Positions 17,211-26,600 of a stretch of DNA of 64,000 bases are shown one piece after another (the first letter of the stretch is position 1; every line of letters starts with the position of its first letter). A model generated the notes under the pieces. It saw only the letters and a list, made by a program, of their open reading frames with translations. It was not told the DNA's origin and did no database searches. The position numbers were made by a program, and so were the translations under genes. The stretch comes from JAXLVB01 sp046329195. GTDB taxonomy: Bacteria > Bacteroidota > Bacteroidia > Cytophagales > Spirosomataceae. The DNA lies in assembly GCA_046329195.1 (NCBI GenBank), contig JAXLVB010000002.1:1674001-1738000 (forward strand). Direction: 5' to 3'.

Positions 17211-17273
17211 CGTCGTCTGATTATCGTGTTCTCCTTGCTGATTGCCAGCTGTAGTTCTGCAATGGCATCACAC

Positions 17274-17600
17274 TCATTTCAGCTTCTCATTTTCGAGATG
17301 GCGGGTGGCATCTCGAATATTTTTTTTCTCCAAGTTTTTGACAAACGCCTCGGTCAAATTGACACCTGTTTGGTTGGCCAAACAGATCAATACCCATAGT
17401 ACATCGGCCATTTCGTCTCCGAGGTCTTTGTGTTTGTCTGATTCTTTTTCGGATTGTTCGCCATAACGCCGTGCCATGATTCGGGCCACCTCCCCTACTT
17501 CTTCGGTTAAGATGGCCATATTGGTCAGTTCGTTAAAGTAGCGTACCCCTACAGTTTTGATCCAGTCATCTACTATTTTTTGAGCCTGTTCTATGGTCAT
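17274..17600 (-). CDS. MazG-like nucleotide pyrophosphohydrolase
   Basis: The 108-residue all-alpha protein belongs to the MazG/dUTPase-like superfamily, which hydrolyses nucleoside triphosphates to monophosphate and pyrophosphate. The metal-binding motifs are EEVGEVARI (about 32-40) and DLGDEMADVLWVL (about 61-73), giving the usual EExxE and ExxD ligands. It is of single-domain, homodimeric size, like iMazG proteins. It lies head-to-tail behind dtd with a 187-base gap. The last 30 or so codons contain the intrinsic terminator of the opposing lipoprotein gene, so this end of the gene is under two constraints. Confidence 0.88.
   Translation of the reverse strand: MTIEQAQKIVDDWIKTVGVRYFNELTNMAILTEEVGEVARIMARRYGEQSEKESDKHKDLGDEMADVLWVLICLANQTGVNLTEAFVKNLEKKNIRDATRHLENEKLK
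17292..17327 (+). terminator. Terminator of the lipoprotein gene, inside mazG-like CDS
   Basis: TTCGAGATG (17292-17300) and CATCTCGAA (17309-17317) form a 9-bp stem with an 8-base loop, followed by TAT and T8. On the + strand this is a good intrinsic terminator, 82 bases after the lipoprotein stop. It lies wholly within the antisense mazG-like coding sequence, where it encodes the residues around IRDATRHLE. Confidence 0.8.
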
Positions 17601-17687
17601 GTTGTGAAATATTTATTACTTGTTGACTATTGATGAAAAACCTATTCTGCTTTTAAGAAGGCTTATCTTTTTTTAAACCCTCTCTAC

Positions 17688-17735
17688 ATCAAAGGTGTTT
17701 CGGATGAAAACAAGCGAAACACCTTTGATTTTTTC
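17688..17735 (+). terminator. Plus-strand terminator with no obvious + gene
   Basis: A perfect 15-bp stem (ATCAAAGGTGTTTCG, 17688-17702, with its complement at 17715-17729) carries a T6 tail on the + strand only. Both flanking genes (mazG-like and dtd) are on the minus strand, where the hairpin has no U-run. It may end a short + transcript or block antisense transcription into dtd. Confidence 0.65.
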
Positions 17736-17787
17736 CTTCATGTTCAAAACGCTTTCAAACCAACATATAGTGATTGTCCCTATTTGA

Positions 17788-18240
17788 TTAAATCTTATTC
17801 TTAGTATCCATCACAATCGTGACAGGGCCATCGTTGGTCAGTGAGACTTTCATATCAGCACCAAATTCACCTGTTTGAATAGGCTTGCCCAAGTCTTGGC
17901 TCAACTGCATAATCATCTGCTCATACAAGGGTATTGCTACCTCTGGACGAGCGGCTTCGATAAAACTGGGGCGATTTCCCTTTTTGGTACTGGCATGAAG
18001 TGTAAATTGACTAATCAACAAAATGGAGCCGTTGACTGCCTGTAAGTCGAGGTTCATTTTGCTTTCTGTGTCGTTAAACACTCGCAAACCGACTATTTTT
18101 TTGGAAAGCCAAAGAAGGTCTTCGTGCGTATCTGCATGAGTTATGCCTAACAAAACCAAAAAACCAGTTCCGATTTGCCCCTTGATTTCACCCTCAATGC
18201 GTACTGAAGCTTCCGAAACTCGTTGAATTACTGCAATCAT
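17788..18240 (-). CDS. dtd: D-aminoacyl-tRNA deacylase
   Basis: The 150-residue protein is the standard DTD, which removes D-amino acids (and glycine mischarged on tRNA-Ala) from tRNA in the cytoplasm. The family motifs are clear: MIAVIQRVSEASV at the start, LLISQFTLHA (the SQFTL motif with the catalytic-site Ser/Gln/Thr) near residue 75, GNRPSFIEAA, and LTNDGPVTIVMDT near the C-terminus, which carries the Gly-cisPro-like chiral-proofreading element in variant form (GPVT). Length is normal. It lies 44 bases downstream of mgtE on the same strand and could be co-transcribed with it. Confidence 0.95.
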   Translation of the reverse strand: MIAVIQRVSEASVRIEGEIKGQIGTGFLVLLGITHADTHEDLLWLSKKIVGLRVFNDTESKMNLDLQAVNGSILLISQFTLHASTKKGNRPSFIEAARPEVAIPLYEQMIMQLSQDLGKPIQTGEFGADMKVSLTNDGPVTIVMDTKNKI

Positions 18241-18284
18241 TTCTGTTCGATAAATGTGCCTTCTTACTTCTGCAAAAGGTCTTT

Positions 18285-19643
18285 TTATAGATTATACAAC
18301 AAATAAGCAATTCCGAAATAGACACTATACCCTAAAAAGTCGTTGGCGGTCGTGATGAACGGGCCTGACGCTACCGATGGATTGACACCAAAACGGTTTA
18401 AGATAATAGGCGTAATAGTACCCGTAAACGACGATAATAGCACCACCGAAAAAAGTGAAACCGAAACTACAGTGGCTAATTTGAGTGGATGTCCTAATAG
18501 TAAAAATGTCACTAAAAACACGAAAGTGCTAATAAGGAGGCCCTTCAACAGGGCAATCAAGATGATTTTGAACAAACGTTGTGGGTAGCCTATTTCCATC
18601 CCCGATTTATCAGATAAAATCTGAACCATAAAAGACGATGTCTGGATGCCTACATTTCCACCTGTGGAGCCTACAATCGGAATGAACAAAGCTAAGGCTG
18701 GAATCATGCGGAGCAAATCGTGTTCAAAAATCCCCAAGAACTTGGCTGCAGCCAAACTCCCCATCATCCCGATGGCTAGCCAAGGTAATCGGGCTTTGGT
18801 AATATCCCAAACTGAATCGTCTTCTTCTACATCGGCCGAAACCCCCGTAATGGCCTGAATATCTTCCTGGGCTTGTTCGGTGATGACGTCGAGTACGTCG
18901 TCAATGGTGATGCGACCCAGCAAGCGGTTTTGCACATTCACCACCGGAATCACCTCCAAGTTATACTTTTGCATGGTATCGGCTACTTCTTCGGCAGAGT
19001 CGTAGGTATGCACAAAAATGATGTCATCATCGTAGATATTCTCGATTTTGGAACCTCGTTTGGCCAAAATAATACGCTTCAACGACACGATTCCGAGCAG
19101 GGTACCATCGTCGTCCACCACATAAACGGCATAGACTTTCTCGACATCTTCAGCCTGACGACGAATCTCCTCCACACACTCCGTTACGGTCTGCTTTACG
19201 TTGATTTTGACCAACTCTTTCTGCATTAGACCACCAGCACAGTCTTCTTCGTAAGGTAACAAATCCAACACAAAGCGAGCTTGCTCACGGTCTTCGAGCA
19301 AGGCAATCACTTCTTCCCGAATCTGAATAGGTTGCTCTTTGAGCAAGTCCACCGCATCATCAGAGTCAAGAATGTTAACATATTTAGCGATTTCTTTGGA
19401 GGAAAAATGCTTCAAAAAATCCAACTGAATGTCTTCTTCTAACTCCGAAATAATCTCGGCACCCACCTCCACATCCAACAGCCCCAACACATAATGCGCT
19501 TTTTTACCGTCGAGTTCGCTCAGAATACTTGAAATATCGGCGGGATAGAGTTCTTCCATCTCAGCCTTAATCAGCGCCTCATCCTCTTGCTCAATGGCGG
19601 TTTCGAGATGTTCAATGTACTCTTTGGTTAGTTCAAACGGCAT
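18285..19643 (-). CDS. mgtE: Magnesium transporter MgtE
   Basis: The 452-residue protein is a full-length MgtE-type Mg2+ channel of the inner membrane. An acidic N-domain (about 1-130) contains repeated helices such as YPADISSILSEL and EDREQARFVLDLLPYEED. Two CBS domains follow (about 135-255, with VYAVYVVDDDGTLLGIVSL and VIPVVNVQNRLLGRITIDDV). Five membrane segments (about 285-452) contain the pore signature PIVGSTGGNVGIQTSS and GVNPSVASGPFITTANDFLG, whose Asp is the Mg2+-selective residue. In known MgtE proteins, Mg2+ binding between the N and CBS domains closes the gate, so activity is regulated post-translationally. A promoter is proposed just upstream. Confidence 0.96.
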   Translation of the reverse strand: MPFELTKEYIEHLETAIEQEDEALIKAEMEELYPADISSILSELDGKKAHYVLGLLDVEVGAEIISELEEDIQLDFLKHFSSKEIAKYVNILDSDDAVDLLKEQPIQIREEVIALLEDREQARFVLDLLPYEEDCAGGLMQKELVKINVKQTVTECVEEIRRQAEDVEKVYAVYVVDDDGTLLGIVSLKRIILAKRGSKIENIYDDDIIFVHTYDSAEEVADTMQKYNLEVIPVVNVQNRLLGRITIDDVLDVITEQAQEDIQAITGVSADVEEDDSVWDITKARLPWLAIGMMGSLAAAKFLGIFEHDLLRMIPALALFIPIVGSTGGNVGIQTSSFMVQILSDKSGMEIGYPQRLFKIILIALLKGLLISTFVFLVTFLLLGHPLKLATVVSVSLFSVVLLSSFTGTITPIILNRFGVNPSVASGPFITTANDFLGYSVYFGIAYLLYNL

Positions 19644-19700
19644 GATTGGAAGTGCTTATCATCAACAATGCTTCAAAGTTCACTCCTTCTGGGTACTTTT

Positions 19701-19728
19701 CAAAACTAAAGCTGCTGGGAGTGCCAAA
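19701..19728 (-). promoter_or_regulatory. Likely mgtE promoter
   Basis: On the minus strand, TAGTTTTG (19708-19701) matches TAnnTTTG exactly and TTTG (19728-19725) lies 16 bases upstream, slightly closer than usual. Transcription would start about 50 bases before the mgtE ATG. The whole 371-base gap between mgtE and the GH97 gene otherwise holds only the long palindrome at 19841. Confidence 0.5.
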
Positions 19729-19840
19729 TTGGGGAGAAATAATATAACAATGCGTTGAATTAACCGACAAACTACTTAGAACTTGTTTAAACTTTCGGAG
19801 AGAGCCTTTATTGTCATCCATTTAAAAGCTCAGTAAGAAT

Positions 19841-19881
19841 AAGCAGACGTTCCACTTTTTTGAAAAGTGGAACGTCTGCTT
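19841..19881. repeat. Long perfect palindrome, copy 1
   Basis: A perfect 19-bp inverted repeat (AAGCAGACGTTCCACTTTT, 19841-19859, and its complement 19863-19881) with a 3-base centre. It lies in the gap between divergent mgtE and the GH97 gene, so it is not simply a terminator. Two relatives occur at 36075 and 37416. Confidence 0.85.
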
Positions 19882-20013
19882 GAATCACTCATCTCATTCA
19901 GGAAATTGCGCAATTTCTCCTACACTTCTCTATAAAAATCCAACCTTTTCCTTTAAAAATGCTTTTCTTTGTCAAACTTCTGAGTTACGGAAGTGCCATT
20001 CAAAATTCCACCT

Positions 20014-22098
20014 ATGATGAAACGTTTATTTTATGCTTGTCTGGTTGGCCTTGTGCACACTTGTGTACAGGTAGCCGCCGCTCAAACTCGCCTGCACATT
20101 GCTTCGCCAGACCAATCGGTACAATTACAAGTACAAATTTCGCCACAAGGACTGGCTACGTATCAACTCCATTACAAAAACAAACCTGTTTTAAAGCCTT
20201 CTACGCTCGGTTTTGTGTTGAGCAAACCAGCTGTACATCTGCAAAAATGGTCTATTGCCCAAGTGGACTCGACAACGGTTGACGAAACTTGGCAGCCCGT
20301 GTGGGGGGAAGTCAGCAGCATTCGGAATCATTACCGCCAATTGACTGTCCAACTCAAAGACCTTTCAGGCTCAGGTATTCTGATGAATGTTATCTTTCGA
20401 GTTTTTAATGATGGGCTAGGCTTTCGATATGAGTTTCCCGAACAACCTAACTTCAAGCACTTTGTAATAGCTGACGAAAAAACACAATTTCAACTCGCAG
20501 GTAACCATAAAACTTTTTGGATTCCAGGCGATTACGACACCAACGAATATCTTTACAATACCACTAAGCTCAGCGAAGTGGAGGCCATCAAAGCATCCAA
20601 TCGGGAAACGGACATTGCCTTGAAGTCACCCATCGGCCCGAATGCGATTCAGTGCCCGTTGATGATGAAAACAGCCGATGGGCTTTACATCAATATTCAC
20701 GAAGCGGCACTAGTCAATTACCCCGCTATGAATTTGCTGCTCGATAAGAGCACTTTTACGCTGACTTCGACGTTGGTTCCCGATGCGGTGGGCAATAAAG
20801 CTTATTTACAAACTCCTGCTAAAACCCCTTGGCGCACGATAGTGGTTAGCGATAAAGCCACGGAGATTTTGGCCTCAAAACTCATTCTAAACCTCAATGA
20901 CCCTTCTAAATTGACCGATGTGTCTTGGATAAAACCTCAGAAGTTCATTGGGATGTGGTGGGAAATGCACACAGGAAAGGCCACTTGGGAAAAGGCAAGT
21001 GGAAAGCACGGCGCCAACACCGCCAATGTGAAAACCTACATAGACTTTGCGGCTCAACATGGTTTTGATGGTGTGCTGGTAGAAGGTTGGAACGAAGGCT
21101 GGGAAGATTGGTTCGGCAACTGGAAAGAAAATGTATTTGATTTTATTACGCCCTATTCTGACTACAACTTAGATGAACTCACAGCCTATGCAAGGCAAAA
21201 GGGCGTGCGCATCATCATGCACCACGAAACGTCAGGTTCGGCAACTAACTACGAACGCTGGATGGACAAAGCCTATCGCTATATGGTTGACCATCAGATT
21301 AATACCGTAAAAACGGGCTATGTGGGCAAAATTATTCCTCGTGGCGAACACCATGACGGTCAGTGGATGGTAAACCATTATGAACGGGTAGCTCAAAAGA
21401 CTGCTGAATACAAAATCATGCTCGAAGCACACGAGCCCGTACACCCAACGGGTTTGCACCGGACCTATCCTAATTGGCTGGCCAACGAAGCAGCCCGAGG
21501 CAATGAATTTAACAATGCGCCCAAACTGGGTTTAGTACCTGAACATGAGACTATTCTACCTTTCACTCGATTAATGGGAGGCCCCATGGACTATACGCCA
21601 GGATTTTTTCATTTTCAACTCAATCAGTACGATGCTTCTCGCACCACCCGAGTGCGAACTACTTTAGCCAAACAATTGGCCCTGTACGTAACCATGTACA
21701 GTCCGCTTCAAATGGCAGGAGATTTCCCTGATAATTTCAATAAACATCTGGATGCGTTTCAGTTTATTAAAGACGTCCCTGTTGACTGGCAAGACACCAA
21801 GATATTGGAAGCAGAGCCGGGCGATTTTATTACCATTGCTCGCAAAGACAAACAGAAGCCCAACTGGTTTATTGGAGCTATTACAGACGAAAACCACAGG
21901 AATACCTCACTTCAATTGGATTTTTTGGATGATGGTGCTACTTACCAAGCTACTATTTATCGAGATGCTGATACTGCCGACTGGAACACCAATCCAGAAG
22001 CTTATGTAATTGAAAAAAAGACGGTTACCAAACAATCAATTTTGGCCTTGAAACTGGCTAAAGGAGGAGGTTGTGCGATTAGTTTGGTAAAACAGTAA
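20014..22098 (+). CDS. GH97 glycoside hydrolase, SusB-type alpha-glucosidase
   Basis: The 694-residue secreted enzyme belongs to glycoside hydrolase family 97. A signal peptide (about residues 1-24, ending VAAAQ) is followed by the N-terminal beta-sandwich (about 25-280), the TIM barrel (about 290-590, KFIGMWWEMHTGK onward) and a C-terminal beta-domain. Three glutamates, E405 (in HHETS), E474 (in EAHEP) and E498 (in RGNEF), have the same spacing (69 and 24) as E439, E508 and E532 of Bacteroides SusB. This points to the inverting, calcium-dependent alpha-glucosidase branch, not the retaining branch. It probably acts in the periplasm on alpha-gluco-oligosaccharides. The ATG at 20014 is chosen over a GTG at 19993. 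No SusCD pair is nearby, so it is an orphan here. Confidence 0.93.
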   Translation: MMKRLFYACLVGLVHTCVQVAAAQTRLHIASPDQSVQLQVQISPQGLATYQLHYKNKPVLKPSTLGFVLSKPAVHLQKWSIAQVDSTTVDETWQPVWGEVSSIRNHYRQLTVQLKDLSGSGILMNVIFRVFNDGLGFRYEFPEQPNFKHFVIADEKTQFQLAGNHKTFWIPGDYDTNEYLYNTTKLSEVEAIKASNRETDIALKSPIGPNAIQCPLMMKTADGLYINIHEAALVNYPAMNLLLDKSTFTLTSTLVPDAVGNKAYLQTPAKTPWRTIVVSDKATEILASKLILNLNDPSKLTDVSWIKPQKFIGMWWEMHTGKATWEKASGKHGANTANVKTYIDFAAQHGFDGVLVEGWNEGWEDWFGNWKENVFDFITPYSDYNLDELTAYARQKGVRIIMHHETSGSATNYERWMDKAYRYMVDHQINTVKTGYVGKIIPRGEHHDGQWMVNHYERVAQKTAEYKIMLEAHEPVHPTGLHRTYPNWLANEAARGNEFNNAPKLGLVPEHETILPFTRLMGGPMDYTPGFFHFQLNQYDASRTTRVRTTLAKQLALYVTMYSPLQMAGDFPDNFNKHLDAFQFIKDVPVDWQDTKILEAEPGDFITIARKDKQKPNWFIGAITDENHRNTSLQLDFLDDGATYQATIYRDADTADWNTNPEAYVIEKKTVTKQSILALKLAKGGGCAISLVKQ

Positions 22099-22178
22099 AG
22101 ACGATAATTGGGCAATTAGGGGGTTGAACCACATAGAAAATCAATCTTGTACTTATGTGGTTCAACTTATTTTTGCGC

Positions 22179-22646
22179 TTAGATATTGCCAATTTTGGCG
22201 AAGAAATAGCCCGGACCATCACTTGCCATTCCTTGATCGATAAGAAGCTCTTTGGTACACATTCGGATTGCACCCCTAACATAATTGTCACCCAATGTTT
22301 GGTAGTTCCATGTTGGAATATCTACCGAAAAGATGGTTTCGGTAGCAAACACTTGCTCTTTAAACTCAAAAGCTCCTTTGTAAATGAGCTGATCGTCCAC
22401 TGCTATTTGCACTTGGTTGTTAGGCAAAAACGTGAGTCCTACATTCGGAATCTTTTCCACCACTCCAAACACACTGATTTTGTGCAGTTTCCAGATGCCT
22501 ACCATCTGTAGTTGGATGGAGGCTTTGTCTTTGAGATAAGAATCTGGACCGCTGCAAGCTAAATGGGCGTATGGGTCGTCTTCTTGTGACTTTTTGCACG
22601 CTACGAGCACTCCAAAAATACTAAGAATAAGAATGAGTTTTTTCAT
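22179..22646 (-). CDS. Hypothetical lipoprotein, lipocalin-like
   Basis: The 155-residue protein starts with a type II signal peptide (MKKLILILSIFGVLVACKKS, lipobox LVAC, lipidation at Cys17). A linker with DDPYAHLACSGPDSY precedes a beta-rich domain beginning QLQMVGIWKLHKIS, which resembles the start of small lipocalin-like domains of Bacteroidota lipoproteins. Further strands are visible (VGLTFLPNNQVQIAV; LIYKGAFEFKEQVFA). Two more cysteines (ACSG and RMCT) could form a disulfide. It sits between the GH97 gene (convergent) and rsmA (same strand, 60-base gap). The function is unknown. Confidence 0.78.
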   Translation of the reverse strand: MKKLILILSIFGVLVACKKSQEDDPYAHLACSGPDSYLKDKASIQLQMVGIWKLHKISVFGVVEKIPNVGLTFLPNNQVQIAVDDQLIYKGAFEFKEQVFATETIFSVDIPTWNYQTLGDNYVRGAIRMCTKELLIDQGMASDGPGYFFAKIGNI

Positions 22647-22706
22647 GGCAATTGACTGTTAAATCGGTTTCTTTTACGACACTTTATCACCACAAAAGGT
22701 TGGATT

Positions 22707-23471
22707 CTATCGGTTAGCAGTTAGTTGAGTTAGCAATACAAACTCTGCCACACCTAATTGTTCGGCCCGTTTGTCAAGCAACGGATGATCAAACGTAATT
22801 CCTAATGGTTTTAAGGCATTACGCAAGGTTTTGCGACGTTGATTAAAGGCCGTTTTGACCACTTGAAAAAATAATTTCTCGTCACAATCGAGCTGAGTCG
22901 TGGCATTTCGACGCAGACGAATTACCCCTGACTGTACTTTGGGCGGTGGGTCAAAAGCGCCGGGAGGTACCGTAAAACTATACTCGATGTCGTAGAATGC
23001 CTGAAGCAACACGCTCAAAATCCCGTAATCTTTTTTGCCGGGAGGTGAGGCAATGCGCTGCGCCACTTCTTTTTGCAGCATACAGACTACTTCGGGCACT
23101 TGGTTATGTATTTCAAGAATTTTGAAAAAAATCTGCGAAGAAATATTGTACGGAAAATTACCAATGACAGCAAACGGTTGGTCAAAATGCTCCGTAAGAT
23201 TCATCCGAAGAAAATCCTCTGAGAATATTCGACCTCGTAACGTGGGAAAATATTGTTGCAAATAGGTAACTGACTCACCATCAAGCTCTACAACATAGGT
23301 CTTCACTTCTTCTTTAGGAAGTAAATACTGCGTCAACACGCCCATACCTGGGCCAATCTCCAGTACAGATTCATAGCCTTGATGTAACGAAAGTAGGTTG
23401 ACGATGCGTTGTGCAGCATGTAAATCTCTCAAAAAATGCTGACCGAGGTGTTTTTTGGCTTTTACTTTCAT
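22707..23471 (-). CDS. rsmA: 16S rRNA (A1518/A1519) dimethyltransferase
   Basis: The 254-residue protein is RsmA (KsgA), which dimethylates two adjacent adenosines in the 3' hairpin of 16S rRNA late in 30S assembly. The start KAKKHLGQHFLRD is a family hallmark. The SAM motif is VLEIGPGMGVLTQYLL, the acidic residue is in YVVELD, and the catalytic motif IV is NFPYNISSQ (near residue 104). The C-terminal helical domain with FNQRRKTLRNAL is intact. Length is normal. The ATG start at 23471 is the one expected from homologues. The hybrid kinase gene begins 178 bases away in the opposite direction. Confidence 0.97.
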   Translation of the reverse strand: MKVKAKKHLGQHFLRDLHAAQRIVNLLSLHQGYESVLEIGPGMGVLTQYLLPKEEVKTYVVELDGESVTYLQQYFPTLRGRIFSEDFLRMNLTEHFDQPFAVIGNFPYNISSQIFFKILEIHNQVPEVVCMLQKEVAQRIASPPGKKDYGILSVLLQAFYDIEYSFTVPPGAFDPPPKVQSGVIRLRRNATTQLDCDEKLFFQVVKTAFNQRRKTLRNALKPLGITFDHPLLDKRAEQLGVAEFVLLTQLTANR

Positions 23472-23649
23472 GAAGGTTGAAGCAGAAATGCCTTGAAAAC
23501 AATCATTTGCCTTTCTTTGATGAGGCAGGTTGTCAAAATCTTAGTTTACAAAAGCATATTGATTCCTCAAAATTACGGCCTTTTTCGTACCTTTAAGTAA
23601 TTATTTTGGATTATCATTACGACTCAATCAGAACTGAACACAAAATACG

Positions 23650-26600
23650 ATGCGTTGGTCTTCAAAATCGAAGGAAGAGCTCCTCAAGGAAATCAAGAAA
23701 TTAGAAAAAGAATTAGATGTTCTCACTGCAAACGATGCCACTCGTTTTCGCATCAAGGCCGATGCGCAAGCAGATTTGTATCGCACTGTAGAGCACCTCA
23801 ATATGATTGGGATGACTGTCGAACGGGACGGGACGGTTTCGTATCTGAATCCGTTTGCAACCAGAGTATTAGGATGGGAAGAACAAGAACTCATTGGTAA
23901 AAATTTCTTTGAGGTGCTGGTGCCAGAAAACGAAAAAAAGCCACGCCTCGATGCTTTTTTACATGCGCTTTCGCAAGGAGGAATTTTTGACCAAAAAGAG
24001 CGCACCTTTTTGACAAAAAGTGGGCAAGTTCGGTACGTAAACCTCAACTCGATTATTTACAACAACCAAGGTAGTGACATCAAGTCGCTGACCTTGCTGG
24101 GCGAAGATGTAACCGACCAACGCTACATTCAAGTAGCGCTCAACCAGACGGCTTCGCAACTTCAAGACCTAGTGGACAACACCAGTGACTTGATTCAAAT
24201 CATCAGCATGAGGGGGCGGTTTTTGTATGTCAACAAATCGTGGCGAGAAGCACTGGGCTATAATACCGAAGAAGTGCAGGGTCTCAATATAAGAGATGTC
24301 ATCCATCCCGATTTTTTGGAGAAAACCTTAAATCTCTTCCAGCGCATCGAAAACGGAGAAGCACTCAATGATTTTGAAACGGTTTTACGCCGCAAAAATG
24401 GCCGTCGTTTGTTTGTGTCGGGGAGTGTCAACTGTCGCTATGAAAACGGTAAACCGGTGGCCTTTCGTTGTATTTTGCATAATACTACCGCCAAAGTACG
24501 TGCCGAGCGGGCTCAAAACTTGTATTATAGCATTGCTCAAACTACCATCAATAGTACCGACCTCAACGACTTGTACAGCCGGATTCACCAAGAATTGGGT
24601 AAAGTGATTGATGTCAAAAACTTCTTCATCGCCCTCTACGATTCGTCCAAAAGCTATTTATCATTTCCTTATTACGTGGACGAAGCGTTTGGGGGGCACA
24701 TGCGATTTACCAAACGAAAACTTGGTAATGGCTTAACTGAATATGCGATAACGAAAAACAAACCGTTGTTTTTGACCGAAGCTGAAATCCATGACCTCGC
24801 CAATCGCAGAGAGGTGTATTTGTACGGACAAGTCCCCAAATGCCTTGTGTGTGTGCCACTTCGCATTGGCGAACAGCTCACGGGTATCATTGGCGTGAAG
24901 TCGTATGAGCGTACCAACAAGTATGATATTCGAGATTTGGAGTTGCTCGAATTCGTGTCGGGGCAAGTGGCCTTGGCTATTGCTCGTAAGCAAAGCGAAG
25001 AAATTCTCAACAAACAAACGGCTCGCCTAAATGCCATTTTTGAAAGCAGTTCGCACTTGATGTGGTCGGTCAATAAGCGTTTACAACTGACCTCATTCAA
25101 CAAAGATTACGCCGATTTTATCAGAAAACACCTCGGCGAAGAACCTCAACTACGAGTCAGTCCAGAGCAATTGGGCTGGAGAATGATGAACCTCGAAAGT
25201 CGAAAGACCCTCGACGAAAAATACAAAGCGGCTCTAAAAGGCGAAGCACAACACTTTAATATTCAAATCAATAACGATAGTTCTACTGAAATCTGGTATG
25301 AAATTTACCTCAATCCGATTCTGCTAGAAGATGGCGTCATTGAAGAAGTCTCAGGTATTGCACGAGATATTTCGGACTTACGAAAGTATTCGGAGGAGCT
25401 TATTAAAGCGAAAGACGAAGCCGAGCATTCCCTAAAAGTAAAAGAGCGATTCTTGGCTAACATGAGTCACGAAATCCGAACGCCCATGAATGGGGTCATT
25501 GGGATGATTGACCTTCTGAGCGAAACGCAACTGTCGTCTGACCAGCGCAATTACGTGATGACAATCAAGAAGTCATCCGAAACATTGCTGAATATTTTGA
25601 ACGACATCTTGGATTTGTCGAAGATTGAGGCTGGCAAAATGGTACTACACGAAGCCCCGCTTTCGCTCCAAGATTGGCTCGACAAACTTATTGCTCTCTT
25701 TAGTCAAGCCGCTCATCATAAAGGAAATAAATTATACTACACCATTGAAGAAGGGGTGCCGTCGTACATCATTGCGGACGAAACTCGCCTTTTACAAATC
25801 TTATCCAATCTTACTTCTAACGCCATCAAATTTACAGAGCATGGCAGCATCCATGTCAACGTAACAAAACTCTGGACCAAAGGCCGTTATCATAAGGTCA
25901 AAGTGGCCGTTCAGGATACTGGCGTTGGTATTTCGGAAGACAACTTGATGCAACTGTTCAATGCATTTGTGCAGGTAGATAGTTCGTTTACCAAATCGGC
26001 TGGTGGAACAGGCTTGGGCTTGGCTATCTCGAAACAATTGGCGCATCTGATGAAGGGCGAAACAGGCGTAGAATCCAAAGTAGGTGAAGGCAGTACGTTT
26101 TGGTTTACGTTTGAAACCAAAGAGACCACTATTGCACCGTCCTCGCAAAGCAGTGGTTCTGGAGAGTTTGTAGTTCAAAATTTCTTAGCCAGTTACGAGC
26201 CCTACCTACTGTTGGTGGATGACAACCAAGTGAACCGAACGGTAGCCAAGGAAATCCTCTCAAAAGCGGGCTGTGTGGTAGATACTGCCGATAGTGGTTT
26301 CAAAGCCATTGAATTGGTGGAGGCAAACAATTTTTCAGGCGATAAAGCATACGACCTGATTTTGATGGACATTCAAATGCCTGAAATGGATGGGGTAGAG
26401 ACCACTCGCCGCCTTCGCAAAATCAATGGACTGACCCTTCCGCCTGTGATTGCCATGACGGCCTACTCCATGAAAGAAGACCGTGACAAATTCTTGAATG
26501 CTGGCATGGATGACTACGTGCCCAAACCGATTAGGGCCCAAAACCTTTGCCAAAAAGTAAAAGAATGGATGGACAAACAAACCGACACCGAGAGCATCCA

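Noticed and set aside
19633..19821. A 62-codon minus-strand frame just upstream of and overlapping the mgtE start
   Set aside because: No recognisable domain, it contains the likely mgtE promoter, and nothing supports its translation. A small leader protein is not excluded.
22155..22511. A 118-codon + strand frame opposite the second lipoprotein
   Set aside because: It is antisense to a gene with a good lipobox and has no features of its own.
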